From JBCCQH01 sp039024435 (lineage in GTDB: Bacteria; Bacteroidota; Bacteroidia; J057; JADKCL01), in the NCBI GenBank assembly GCA_039024435.1, contig JBCCQH010000025.1:1-64000 (forward strand): 64,000 nucleotides of DNA. Direction: 5' to 3'. The notes under the pieces are model-generated. The model had not been told where the DNA came from. It did no database searches and worked only from the letters and a program-made list of their open reading frames with translations. The translations under genes were made by a program, and so were the position numbers. This document shows, one piece after another, positions 17,707 through 25,934 of this stretch; the stretch's first letter is position 1, and the number at the start of each line of letters is the position of its first letter.

Positions 17707-17919
17707 ATGAAAACAAAAGCAATTCTGACATTGAAAATCTGGGTGGCAATTTATCCTTCCATTGCGCTGGTACTCTACTTTTTTAGCCGTTCAATGGATG
17801 CACTTCCGATTTACCTAAAGACTTTGTTGCTGACCTTGATCCTGGTGCCCTGAATGATCTTCATCATGCTTCCATTCATCGACAGGACCCTAAATTTCCT
17901 CAAGCGAAACAAGGCTTAG
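17707..17919 (+). pseudogene. small membrane protein gene with an internal stop
   Basis: From the ATG at 17707 the frame reads LKIWVAIYPSIALVLYFF and a second hydrophobic stretch, stops at a TGA at codon 49, and continues in the same frame to a TAG at 17917 (71 codons in all). In similar small two-TM proteins known to me the residue at that position is Trp (LILVPWM), so a TGG to TGA change is the simplest explanation. It lies 72 bp after the AraC fragment, consistent with one decayed regulator/membrane locus. Confidence 0.7.
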
Positions 17920-18038
17920 CGAGGATTTCACAAAAGTCCTATACCACTCTATTTTCGCCCTATCGAACCAGACGACTTGCCGCCTACTTTTGCCATACAC
18001 AATAGTCAAAATGAGCAATCAGTGCTTTTTTTGTCTAA

Positions 18039-18200
18039 GAGGCGGTTTAAAATTGGTTGGTGAAATTTGGGAGCGCAGATTTTTTTGTCCGTCGAAGCTC
18101 ATTTTAGAGTCCATAGCCCGAGCTAGGGGCGAGAAAATAGCGGAAGAGGGGCAGAAAAAGATGCCGTAACAAAATCGCGGAATTAAACTTAAACCGCCTC
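18039..18200 (-). mobile_element. MITE copy 1 (162 bp)
   Basis: It has terminal inverted repeats gaggcggtttaa and ttaaaccgcctc and a TAA on both sides (18036-18038 and 18201-18203), consistent with a 3-bp target duplication. The interior has no transposase. The reverse complement matches MITE copy 2 at 22936-23096 along its whole length, at roughly 80-85% by eye; for example both contain the block tagctcgggctatggactc. The termini look like those of IS5-type elements, but this is unverified. Confidence 0.85.
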
Positions 18201-18202
18201 TA

Positions 18203-18346
18203 AAACTCCTGGCAGTAGTCTGCATTGCTTTGCTGGGCACAAACCCACTTGCCCAAGACGCGAACGACGGGTGGCCCGAGCGTTTTTGGTATCTGGCCCC
18301 GTCGAAACCCTATAGGCAGGCTTTTTCCGAGAATGATTTTCCTTGA
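18203..18346 (+). pseudogene. signal-peptide gene fragment cut off by MITE copy 1
   Basis: An open frame of 47 codons starts immediately inside the TAA flank of the MITE. It reads KLLAVVCIALLGTNPLAQ, which is a signal peptide lacking only its first residue(s), followed by a Trp/Pro-rich mature start (DGWPERFWYLAP) and a stop at 18344. The start codon is missing at the MITE junction. The protein family is not recognisable. Confidence 0.7.
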
Positions 18347-18401
18347 ATTGGACCGATCAAAATTTCGGCACGGAGACATACGGGGACAGTCCGAAAATTA
18401 T

Positions 18402-18454
18402 TTTGGAGTGAATGCTCTAAAATATTTACCTTTGAATTGGAGCAATCGCTCCAA
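18402..18454 (+). promoter_or_regulatory. promoter with two similar palindromic operators
   Basis: A -7 box TACCTTTG (18427-18434) lies 21 bp after a TTTG (18402-18405), the Bacteroidota promoter layout. Two sites of the form TTGGAG-N6-CTC(T/C)AA overlap it: 18403-18420 at the -33 element and 18437-18454 at the expected transcript start, 34 bp apart. The second is a perfect 7-bp inverted repeat around aatc. This is a strong picture of a repressed promoter for the cassette that follows; the regulator is unknown. Confidence 0.7.
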
Positions 18455-18455
18455 A

Positions 18456-19940
18456 ATGTTAGCTGCCATTATGATGATGCAAAGAGAAACCCATGTCAAA
18501 GCCATTTTGTCCGAGGTCATTCCACCGTTGGTGAATGAGTTTCCCAAAAGAATCAAGCAAGTGCTCGTCCTACTCCTCATGGGAGGGGCCATGTCCACCG
18601 GAGTCTGGTCCCAGGGGGCAAAAGGGATTGCTTTTAAGGAAGAGCGGGCAAAAGAAGACTATGGAAATTTAAAGGACAGCACCCAACGTAAGGGGCTGGA
18701 AATCATCAAATACATCCCCATCCTCCCCAAGAAAAATATCTATTTCAGTATTGGTGGTTCCTACCGAGCGCGCATGGAACATTTTTCCAATCGCTTCTGG
18801 TTTCCGGATGACCTGACCTATTACGCCCAGCGGCTAAGCTTCCACACTGACCTGTACCTGGGAAAGTATGTGCGCTTTTTCGGTGAGTTTTACCATGGGC
18901 TAAAAACAGGACCGGAGGAGTTCCCACAGTCTGACCTCGTGGACTGGCACCAGGGTTTTGTCGAGGTAAAGTTTCCGGTCAACAAAAAGAACCAGCTTAC
19001 CTTCACGTTTGGTCGTCAGGAAATGAAATTGGGAGCCGGCCGTCTGGTGGATCTCAGGGTCGGACCCAACATGCGGCGCAGTTTCGACCTGGGAAAGGCC
19101 TCTTTTCAAAACCAGTATGGGAGTTTGAAGCTGTTTTATGGTCATGAAGTCAACCTTGGGTTCGACGCTTTTGACAATGCTTTTTCACTGTTTGATGCCG
19201 CAGCGCCAAATGCCCGCCTCGGTGGGGCCTACTCTCAATTCAGCCTGCCCGGGGAGAAGGGGGGAACCGATCTTTACTATCTCTATTTCGGGTCTGACAA
19301 TGCGGCATTCAATGATGTCTTGGGCAGTGAGACCCGGCATTCTACCGGGATCAGACGCTGGGGTAAGGTCGGCAATCGGTTCAGCTACAACACAGAATTC
19401 ATTTATCAATTTGGACAACTTGGCAGCAACCAGATCAGGGCCTTTAATCTGGAAACCGATTACAGGTATGCCTTCGTCAAGATAAAATGGCGGCCAACTC
19501 CGGGCCTGAAATTTGACTGGTCCACCGGGGACCGAGCGGGCGGGGATGGCATATTGAACAGTTTCAATCCCATGTTTGTCAACCCCGCAATTTATTCCCT
19601 CGCGGGAGTGAATACGCCGGTCAATTTGTTGAGCATTCATCCTTCCCTGCTCCTCTTTCCAAGCAGGAAAATCATGCTGAACCTGGAATTTGCCAGTTTC
19701 TTCCGGGCTTCCCGGGAGGATGGCCTGTATATACCGGTAAGTCTACTGTTCCGGAATGCCGACGGACTTCAGGAAAGGCACATCGGGAATGTCGTGGGTC
19801 TGTTTGCCAAGTATACTCACAATCGTCACCTGTCGTTTGACATTCGCAGTTCCTACTTCACGACCGGGAATTTTGTTGATCGGTCGGGTAGCTCCCTTCC
19901 TATCTTTCACATTGCCACGACCGGCAATTTCCTCTTTTGA
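18456..19940 (+). CDS. alginate-export-like outer membrane porin
   Basis: From the ATG at 18456 the protein has about 494 residues. Other possible starts are the ATG triplet at 18471-18479 and a GTG at 18531. A hydrophobic signal (KQVLVLLLMGGAMSTGVWSQ) precedes a short helical stretch. A long run of alternating beta strands follows, beginning at IYFSIGGSYRARMEHF, with the FGRQEMKLGAGRLVDLR and NQYGSLKLFYGHEV features typical of alginate-export (AlgE-type, PF13372) barrels. It ends in Phe, as outer membrane barrels do. It should form an anion- or polyuronate-selective channel, though the true substrate is not shown. It is the first gene of a four-gene cassette that ends at MITE copy 2. Confidence 0.82.
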   Translation: MLAAIMMMQRETHVKAILSEVIPPLVNEFPKRIKQVLVLLLMGGAMSTGVWSQGAKGIAFKEERAKEDYGNLKDSTQRKGLEIIKYIPILPKKNIYFSIGGSYRARMEHFSNRFWFPDDLTYYAQRLSFHTDLYLGKYVRFFGEFYHGLKTGPEEFPQSDLVDWHQGFVEVKFPVNKKNQLTFTFGRQEMKLGAGRLVDLRVGPNMRRSFDLGKASFQNQYGSLKLFYGHEVNLGFDAFDNAFSLFDAAAPNARLGGAYSQFSLPGEKGGTDLYYLYFGSDNAAFNDVLGSETRHSTGIRRWGKVGNRFSYNTEFIYQFGQLGSNQIRAFNLETDYRYAFVKIKWRPTPGLKFDWSTGDRAGGDGILNSFNPMFVNPAIYSLAGVNTPVNLLSIHPSLLLFPSRKIMLNLEFASFFRASREDGLYIPVSLLFRNADGLQERHIGNVVGLFAKYTHNRHLSFDIRSSYFTTGNFVDRSGSSLPIFHIATTGNFLF

Positions 19941-19968
19941 TCAAAAAATTACATCAATAAAATCGCAA

Positions 19969-21276
19969 ATGAATTTCACTAAACCCATTTCAAAACGGTT
20001 GCTGGCCACCCTCCTCCTTCTGGCCGGCATTCAAGTCAATGTTCATGCCACCGGACCGGAAGGTCAGTTGGCAAATTCCAAGGTTAACCTGGAGAAGGTG
20101 GGGCTTGCAGGAGCCAATGTATTGGCCTTTGGTCCCAACAATGTCCTCTTTATTGGGGACAGCAAAAACGGGATCGTACATGCAGTGGAAACTAAGGCCG
20201 TAGAATTGAAGGATCCTGTTCCGTACAATCTGCTCGGAATCGATGCCAAAATCGCAGAGCAGCTGGGAGTGGAACCCAGGCAACTTGCCTTCAATGACAT
20301 GAAGATCCACCCGGTAAGCCAGGAAGCATACATCGCGGTCAGAAATGGCCATCAGCCAGAGGCAAAATCTATGATTGCGATCATTAGCCCTATGGGAGGG
20401 AAAATCCGTTTTCTGGACCTCTCCGATACCAAGCACACCCAGGTCTCCATTAAGAACAAGGTGGATCCTGAGTATTATTTCTGGAATGAAATTCCTGCCA
20501 GCACCCTGAACATTACCGACATTGATTATCACAATGGCCAAATTTATGTAGCTGGATTGACCAATGGTGAATTTGCCTCCAATCTTAGGATCATCCCTTA
20601 TCCTTTCAACCAAAAACAGTCATCGGTAAAAGGCATCGAGATTTGGCATGCGGTTCATACCCAGATGGAAACCCGTGCCCCGATCCGTACCATGCTTTTT
20701 GAAGAATTGGATGGCGAGCCTACCCTGATCGCCAGCTATACCTGTACGCCTTTGGTAACCATTCCCGCAGGTGAGATCTCGGATGGCAATCACATCAAAG
20801 CAAAAACCATCGCGGAACTGGGATTTGGAAATGCACCGATCGATATGGTCAGCTTTATGGCCCAGGAGCAGGATGGATCATTTGACAAAAAACTCCTCGT
20901 GGTCCACAAGAACCGGGGCGGTACCCTGATCTCATTCAAGGACCTGGCAAAGGCCAACCAGGGAGAGGGCATGAAGGGATTCTCCATGGGGCCTGAAGGA
21001 GTAGACATCTTCCACGTGTCCACTGGAAATACCATGCACATCGACAACCAAAACCAAATGATGTTGGCCAATTTGAAGCGCAATATGGACAATGGAGGGG
21101 TTGACCTGGTCTCAAAACTCAAAGGAAGCTATCTGCGGTTGAGCGACTTCATCGCAGAATACAACTTCCCCGATTATGAGTATTCCGAAAGCCAAATGCA
21201 GACCAAAAAGTTCCACGACATGATCAAGCCCATGGAAGGTTTTCCCAATCTGACTTCTGATAAGAAGGGGAAATGA
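19969..21276 (+). CDS. exported propeller-like protein of unknown function
   Basis: A 435-residue protein from the ATG at 19969; the upstream extension reads through the porin gene in another frame and is rejected. The signal peptide ends NVHA. The body shows strands of the type VLAFGPNNVLFIGDS, LAFNDMKIHPVSQEAYIAV, ITDIDYHNGQIYVAGL and KKLLVVHKNRGGTLI, spaced about 60-70 residues as in a beta-propeller. I do not recognise the family. It lies 28 bp after the porin and overlaps the next gene by 4 bp (ATGA), so it is co-translated with the Ig-like protein. Its location should be periplasm or surface. Confidence 0.72.
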   Translation: MNFTKPISKRLLATLLLLAGIQVNVHATGPEGQLANSKVNLEKVGLAGANVLAFGPNNVLFIGDSKNGIVHAVETKAVELKDPVPYNLLGIDAKIAEQLGVEPRQLAFNDMKIHPVSQEAYIAVRNGHQPEAKSMIAIISPMGGKIRFLDLSDTKHTQVSIKNKVDPEYYFWNEIPASTLNITDIDYHNGQIYVAGLTNGEFASNLRIIPYPFNQKQSSVKGIEIWHAVHTQMETRAPIRTMLFEELDGEPTLIASYTCTPLVTIPAGEISDGNHIKAKTIAELGFGNAPIDMVSFMAQEQDGSFDKKLLVVHKNRGGTLISFKDLAKANQGEGMKGFSMGPEGVDIFHVSTGNTMHIDNQNQMMLANLKRNMDNGGVDLVSKLKGSYLRLSDFIAEYNFPDYEYSESQMQTKKFHDMIKPMEGFPNLTSDKKGK

Positions 21277-22085
21277 GCCCGTTCCTGTATCATGGTTTGA
21301 TATTGTTGTTTGCCCTGACCTCCGGGACCAAAAACCTGTTGCCTTCAGGTACGGCCCCGGAGGTCACCCGGGTTTTCCCATCTTCCGATACCCTGCCCGA
21401 GAACTTGCTGAGGATTTATATTCACTTTTCTCACCCCATGAAAACCGTTGGCAATCTGGACAAGATCCAATTGGTGGATGAGGAAGGAAGGGAGGTCAGA
21501 GGCGCCATTTTTGACCATCAGTATGAGTTGTGGGATCCTGCACAGAAGCAGTTGACACTTATACTGGATCCGGCTCGGGTAAAGACCGGGCTGAAAGCCA
21601 ACCTGGAGTTTGGCCGGGCACTGAGACCGGGAAGGAAATACCGGCTGCAGGCCGGAGCGCTGGAAGATGCCGAGGGGCGGATCATGCCCCCGGGGATCAT
21701 CAAGGAGTTTTACGTGGGGCAGGCTGATGACCGTGCTCCGGATACCGAGCAATGGGAAATTGAGGTGCCCCGGGTAGGTGGGTGGCAACCACTGGCCATC
21801 CATTTTCCCGGGATGCTGGACCATTTTTCTTTGCGGCAAAGGGTGGTTTTGGTGAATGAGAATGGGCAAAAGGTCCGGGGAGAGGTCAGGATCGGAAAGC
21901 GCGAGGAAAGCTGGCATTTGCTCCCCGATGCCCCCTGGCCTGCGGGCAACTATACCCTGTATGTCCACGCCAGATTGGAAGACCCCGCTGGGAACAACCT
22001 CAATGGCCTCTTTGATCACAAGGTCGGTAGCCTGAAATATCCCACTGAGGACCACGTGGTAACAATCCCCATCACCATTGAATAA
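21273..22085 (+). CDS. exported protein with two Ig-like domains
   Basis: A 270-residue protein with a weak N-terminal signal (YHGLILLFALTSG). Two bacterial Ig-like (Big_5-type) domains follow. The first, at about 28-150, has the pattern TRVFPSSDTLPENLLRIYIHFSHPM. The second, at about 155-265, has the sequences PLAIHFPGMLDHFSL and GNYTLYVHARLEDPAGN. Such domains usually act as spacers or adhesion folds outside the cell. The start overlaps the stop of the preceding gene (ATGA), and the gene is followed 25 bp later by the carbonic anhydrase. The role in the cassette is unknown. Confidence 0.7.
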   Translation: MSPFLYHGLILLFALTSGTKNLLPSGTAPEVTRVFPSSDTLPENLLRIYIHFSHPMKTVGNLDKIQLVDEEGREVRGAIFDHQYELWDPAQKQLTLILDPARVKTGLKANLEFGRALRPGRKYRLQAGALEDAEGRIMPPGIIKEFYVGQADDRAPDTEQWEIEVPRVGGWQPLAIHFPGMLDHFSLRQRVVLVNENGQKVRGEVRIGKREESWHLLPDAPWPAGNYTLYVHARLEDPAGNNLNGLFDHKVGSLKYPTEDHVVTIPITIE

Positions 22086-22110
22086 AAAGCGAACCCACAG
22101 GACAATTACC

Positions 22111-22935
22111 ATGAAGTTTAGAAGAATGCAGAAGATCCTCGGGCTGTCCCTGGTTTTGCTGACCGCTTGTTCCCCACAAGAGAAGCCGGGACACGAAAGC
22201 GCCGGGCATGAGCCAGCCGTTCCGCTGGCCGAGAGCGGGGCAGAAAAGCACTGGAGTTATGAAGGTGAAACCAGCCCCGAACATTGGACCGAGTTGGAGG
22301 AAGGCGCAGCCTGCAATGGCAATGCTCAATCTCCCATCAATCTTCTCACCATGAGGGTAAAAGAGGGAAGCTCCGGTTTGGAGCGGCAAAGCTTCCACCA
22401 TGCAGAAGCCACCACCATTGATAATATTGTCAACAATGGGCATTCCATTCAGTACAATTTCACCAACGAGGAGAACTATATGGAATGGAGAGGTCATCGC
22501 TTTGTTTTGACCCAGTTTCATTTTCATGCTCCTTCAGAGCACACCATTGACGGGGTCAGGTATCCGCTGGTCATGCACATGGTGCACCGGAGTGAAAAAA
22601 AGGAATTTGCCGTGGTGGCCCTTCTGTTCAAGGAAGGCGCGTTTTCCAATTCATTTGAATTTTTGGAAAGCTATCTCCCGATCCATCCTGGGGAAACCAA
22701 GGAGATCAACCAGCCCTACAATTTTGCGAATGACATCCCACACCAATTTGACCATTATCATTATCAGGGTTCCCTCACCACTCCACCTTGTACTGAGGGC
22801 GTAAACTGGTTTGTATTCAAAGAGCCAGCGACACTTTCGGTAGAACAATTGAATGCGCTAGCTTCCCTCATGCCACACAACAATTACCGGAAAGAACAAC
22901 CGCTGAATGGAAGAAAGATCATTCTCGGCCCTTAA
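22111..22935 (+). CDS. alpha-carbonic anhydrase lipoprotein
   Basis: A 274-residue alpha-class carbonic anhydrase. The ATG at 22111 gives a lipoprotein signal with lipobox LTAC (Cys20), so the enzyme should sit on a membrane outside the cytoplasm. The zinc ligands are His137 and His139 (QFHFHAPSEH) and His156 (VMHMVHRS). The family features GNAQSPINL, the SEHTIDG proton-shuttle neighbourhood and the SLTTPPCTEGVNW block are all intact. It hydrates CO2 to bicarbonate. It closes the cassette; its TAA stop (22933-22935) is exactly the left target-site TAA of MITE copy 2, so the insertion left the protein end intact or created it. Confidence 0.95.
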   Translation: MKFRRMQKILGLSLVLLTACSPQEKPGHESAGHEPAVPLAESGAEKHWSYEGETSPEHWTELEEGAACNGNAQSPINLLTMRVKEGSSGLERQSFHHAEATTIDNIVNNGHSIQYNFTNEENYMEWRGHRFVLTQFHFHAPSEHTIDGVRYPLVMHMVHRSEKKEFAVVALLFKEGAFSNSFEFLESYLPIHPGETKEINQPYNFANDIPHQFDHYHYQGSLTTPPCTEGVNWFVFKEPATLSVEQLNALASLMPHNNYRKEQPLNGRKIILGP

Positions 22936-23096
22936 AGGCGGTTTAAATTTAATTCTGTGACTTTGCTATGGCATTTTTTTCCGCTCTTCTTCCGCTATTT
23001 TCTCACCCATAGCTCGGGCTATGGACTCCAAAATGAGCTTCGATGGACAAAAAATCTGCGCTAGCAAATTTCATCAACGAATTTTATCCCGCCGCC
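22936..23096 (+). mobile_element. MITE copy 2 (161 bp)
   Basis: It is an inverted copy of the element at 18039-18200, with termini aggcggtttaa and cccgccgcc, flanked by TAA at 22933-22935 and 23097-23099. No transposase is encoded. The two copies bracket the porin-to-carbonic-anhydrase cassette in opposite orientation. Confidence 0.85.
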
Positions 23097-23115
23097 TAAG
23101 TTGGTGGGTGAACAA

Positions 23116-23137
23116 TAACTTTGGACAAATACATTTG
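23116..23137 (+). promoter_or_regulatory. two overlapping-range -7 boxes upstream of the flavin genes
   Basis: TAACTTTG (23116-23123) and TACATTTG (23130-23137) are both exact TAnnTTTG matches just after the MITE. Either could drive the reductase and LLM genes. Confidence 0.55.
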
Positions 23138-23149
23138 AATCGAGGAAAA

Positions 23150-23686
23150 ATGAAAAAAGTATTGGCCTTTGGCGCCAGCAACAGCAAAAAATCCATCAAC
23201 AAAGCTTTGGCTTTTTATGTGGCAAGCCAATTGGAGAACACCGAGGTGATCCTTGCGGATCTAAACGATTATGTCCTCCCGATCTACAGCCCAGATCGCG
23301 AACAGGAACGGGGGATTCCCGAAAATGCTCGGAAATTTGACGCCTTGCTGGATTCAGCAGATGCCCATGTCATTTCCCTTGCCGAGTACAATGGAAATGC
23401 CACTGCGGTCTTTAAGAATCTGTTCGATTGGTTGTCCCGAATCGATCAGAAAGTCTTCAAAGACAAACCGATGTTCTTACTGGCAACTTCTCCAGGCAGG
23501 CGGGGAGGCAAAAATGTGATGGAGATCCATAAAAAGCTGATGCCGTTTTTTGGTGGCAAACTAATCGCGAATTTTTCCTTGCCCCATTTTTACCAGAATT
23601 TTAGTGCCGCGGGGATCGGGAATGCGGAGATGAGGCAAGCCCTGGAAGAACAAATTCAATTGTTTCAAACTGCTCTCAATGCTTGA
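23150..23686 (+). CDS. NAD(P)H-dependent FMN reductase
   Basis: A 178-residue flavodoxin-like reductase. The ATG at 23150 has an upstream gagga and begins with the usual first strand KVLAFGASNSKKSINKAL, where the SNSKKS region binds the FMN phosphate. The middle carries AEYNGNATAVFKNLFDWLSR, corresponding to the family E-Y-N-G/S flavin-contact motif, and LLATSPGRRGGKNVM. It should reduce flavin or quinone-type substrates in the cytoplasm. The stop lies 23 bp before the LLM monooxygenase start, so the two are probably one operon, the reductase supplying reduced flavin. Confidence 0.88.
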   Translation: MKKVLAFGASNSKKSINKALAFYVASQLENTEVILADLNDYVLPIYSPDREQERGIPENARKFDALLDSADAHVISLAEYNGNATAVFKNLFDWLSRIDQKVFKDKPMFLLATSPGRRGGKNVMEIHKKLMPFFGGKLIANFSLPHFYQNFSAAGIGNAEMRQALEEQIQLFQTALNA

Positions 23687-23709
23687 GCTTTGATGGAAAG
23701 GAAAATTCA

Positions 23710-24750
23710 ATGGAAATTGGAATTGATAGTTTTGCGGCCACCCCGCTAGAAGGCGATCAGGACACGAACGCAAACCGGGTCCGGGCCATGGCGGAATTGC
23801 TGGAACGGATTGAATGGGCTGATCAAGTGGGATTGGATTCATTCGGGCTGGGAGAACACCACCGGAAGGAATTTCTTGATTCTGCTCCCAGTGTTATTTT
23901 GGGTGCGGCGGCGGCCAGAACCAAAAGGATCAGATTGACCAGTGCGGTGACGGTATTGAGCGCAGCAGATCCGGTACGGGTTTTCCAAAACTTTGCCACC
24001 CTAGATCTGATCTCAAACGGTCGGATGGAAATTGTGGCTGGCCGTGGCTCCTTTACCGATGCTTTCCCGCTGTTTGGGTACAAATTGGAGAATTACGATG
24101 CCCTGTTCCGGGAAAAATTGGAATTGCTGCTTGAGATAAGGAACCAGGAAGTGGTGAATTGGTCGGGCAAGTTCCGTCCTGAACTTCGCCATCAGGCCAT
24201 ATACCCCCGTCCGGTGCAGGATCCCTTGCCGGTTTGGGTAGGCGTGGGGGGCACCCCAGCTTCCTTTGAGCGGGCCGGGAAGCTTGGTGTGCCCTTGATG
24301 GTGGCGGTTATCGGCGGAGAAACCCACCGTTTTGCCCCTTTGGTGCAGTTGTATCGGGAGGCAGCGGCCCAGGCCGGGCACGATCCCCGTACCTTGAAGG
24401 TGGGATTGCATTCCCTGGGTTACGTAGCCCATTCCCGGCCGGAAGCCCTGAGTTCCTTCTATCCCGGTTATGAGCGGGCCATGAATAAAGTGGGTCGGGA
24501 GCGTGGCTGGCCCCCCGTAACCCGAGGAAAATTTGAGGCCCAGACCGGTTTGCGCGGTGCGATTGTGATTGGAGATCCTGAGGAAGTCGCCGAAAAAATC
24601 TTGCGTCACAGTGAGGCGCTGGGTGGGATCTCACGCTTCAATTTTCAGATGGATATGGGATTGAACCACCAGCAATTGATGGAGGCCATAGAACTGATCG
24701 GAAAAAAGGTGGCTCCACTGGTAAAGGCCCGAATGTCCCCGCCTATTTAA
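23710..24750 (+). CDS. LLM class flavin-dependent oxidoreductase
   Basis: A 346-residue luciferase-like monooxygenase from the ATG at 23710; a TTG nine codons upstream is in frame but lacks family support. Recognisable segments are GLDSFGLGEHHRKEFLDSAP near the N-terminus, TSAVTVLSAADPVRVFQNFATLDLISNGRMEIVAGRGS in family position, and a C-terminal GDPEEVAEKIL. These TIM-barrel enzymes use FMNH2 to oxidise substrates such as alkanes, aldehydes or sulfonates; the substrate here is open. It follows the FMN reductase and precedes a TetR regulator, a common detoxification arrangement. Confidence 0.9.
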   Translation: MEIGIDSFAATPLEGDQDTNANRVRAMAELLERIEWADQVGLDSFGLGEHHRKEFLDSAPSVILGAAAARTKRIRLTSAVTVLSAADPVRVFQNFATLDLISNGRMEIVAGRGSFTDAFPLFGYKLENYDALFREKLELLLEIRNQEVVNWSGKFRPELRHQAIYPRPVQDPLPVWVGVGGTPASFERAGKLGVPLMVAVIGGETHRFAPLVQLYREAAAQAGHDPRTLKVGLHSLGYVAHSRPEALSSFYPGYERAMNKVGRERGWPPVTRGKFEAQTGLRGAIVIGDPEEVAEKILRHSEALGGISRFNFQMDMGLNHQQLMEAIELIGKKVAPLVKARMSPPI

Positions 24751-24771
24751 GTCCCCTTTTTCAAATAGGCG
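24740..24771. promoter_or_regulatory. inverted repeat between the LLM gene and tetR
   Basis: cgcctattt (24740-24748) and aaataggcg (24763-24771) form a perfect 9-bp inverted repeat with a 14-nt spacer, overlapping the LLM stop codon. There is no T tract, so an operator for the TetR protein encoded 26 bp downstream is more likely than a terminator. Confidence 0.5.
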
Positions 24772-24797
24772 AGTGAAAACCCTAACTTGTACCTCGC

Positions 24798-25391
24798 ATG
24801 CCCAGAAAAAAAGATTTTGACGAGGATAAAATACTGGAGAAGGCCATGGTCCTCTTTTGGCAAAAAGGGTACCACGATACTTCTATCAAGGACCTGATCG
24901 CCTATCTGGGCATTAGCAATGCCAGCATTTACAATGCTTTTGGAGGCAAAAAGGAACTGTTCCAACGCACCTTGAAAATCTACCGGAGCCATCAGTTGGG
25001 AGGCTTGCGGGAACACCTTCTCGCCCAGGCCCGGGAACAGAAAGAGGTCAAGGAGGTTCTGAGGGACATGTTCCTGAAATTGATCCGGGATGACCGGACA
25101 GACGAAGATTGTAAAGGGTGTCTCATCGTCAATACCACCATTGAATTGATTCCTGCCGATCCGTATATACAGCAGGAAATCCAGGAACATAAAATGGAGA
25201 TCGAAGCGGTGTTTTATGATTTCTTGGTCTATGGGGTGGAGCAAGGGCAGATCAAACCTGACAAGAACATCAAAATGATATCCAAGTTGCTTTATACCCT
25301 GATGACTGGTCTGCGGGTACTGGGAAAGGTAAAACCTCCGGAAGAAGAGTCATTGGATTCGGTCAATGCCATCCTGACCCTGCTGGATTGA
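24798..25391 (+). CDS. TetR/AcrR family transcriptional regulator
   Basis: A 197-residue regulator. The N-terminal 55 residues form the TetR helix-turn-helix: KILEKAMVLFWQKGYHDTSIKDLIAYLGISNASIYNAFGGKKELF. The remaining helical part should bind a ligand and dimerise. A CKGCLIVNTT segment near 110 matches the TetR_C group often annotated with YxaF/AcrR-type regulators. It probably controls the two flavoenzyme genes just upstream, and possibly itself through the inverted repeat at 24740. Confidence 0.92.
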   Translation: MPRKKDFDEDKILEKAMVLFWQKGYHDTSIKDLIAYLGISNASIYNAFGGKKELFQRTLKIYRSHQLGGLREHLLAQAREQKEVKEVLRDMFLKLIRDDRTDEDCKGCLIVNTTIELIPADPYIQQEIQEHKMEIEAVFYDFLVYGVEQGQIKPDKNIKMISKLLYTLMTGLRVLGKVKPPEEESLDSVNAILTLLD

Positions 25392-25789
25392 TGGGGATGA
25401 TCATTGGCGGATCGCAGATTTCCCGATCCGGATTCCATCCTGGATGGAGCTGCAAGAGAGTTGGTTCACTTTGGCCAATATCCAAGAGAGGTTCCAAATC
25501 GACTTCTAGGTTCAGTATCCGTCCCCACCGCTGTACAAAACCCGAGAACAGATGTGTGATTTCAGAATCGTATCGGCGGGAAACTGCCCCATCGCCAAAT
25601 GAACGCCGCGGGATCAAGGCTACCCGGATCGGGGATAGGGAGGAAATCGCACTTGTTGCGACGGCGGCAAAACCTGCCATCAGACGACAATATTGCCGCT
25701 AATCCTGGAATTGTTTACCGGGTTGATGTCGCTAATTGATGCTCCAGTTTGGAAAGCGCAGCGCATCGAAAAGATAAATTCCCCGAAAA
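25392..25789. other. stretch without a recognised gene
   Basis: About 400 bp between tetR and the terminator at 25790. A 105-codon open frame on the minus strand (25363-25680) overlaps the end of tetR and has some protein-like text, but no start signal, family match or neighbour support. I treat it as unproven; a decayed gene is possible. Confidence 0.35.
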
Positions 25790-25817
25790 CCCCATCCCGA
25801 ACGGGATCGGGATGGGG
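25790..25817 (-). terminator. terminator of the T9SS protein gene, leftward
   Basis: Perfect 11-bp stem ccccatcccga/tcgggatgggg with a 6-nt loop. On the reverse strand it is followed by tttt. Confidence 0.85.
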
Positions 25818-25934
25818 AACTTCATGTCCTCAACTTGTTTCCTTGACCCGAATCATCCATCCGGACAGGAAACGCCCGCGGCGGGTGCAACATTGGCACC
25901 TTGGGGAAATCGCGGGTTGTGCCGGGGACCGGGG

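Noticed and set aside
18225..18455. An N-terminal extension of the porin frame to 18225
   Set aside because: It runs through the truncated signal-peptide fragment and the promoter with its operators, so translation should start at or after 18456.
23683..23709. A TTG start for the LLM gene and a resemblance of its leader (gagctttgatgga) to the MITE end
   Set aside because: The ATG at 23710 matches the family start, and the resemblance is too short to call a MITE fragment.
25363..25680. A 105-codon leftward open frame
   Set aside because: It overlaps the end of tetR and has no start signal, family match or operon support; kept only as a possible decayed gene.
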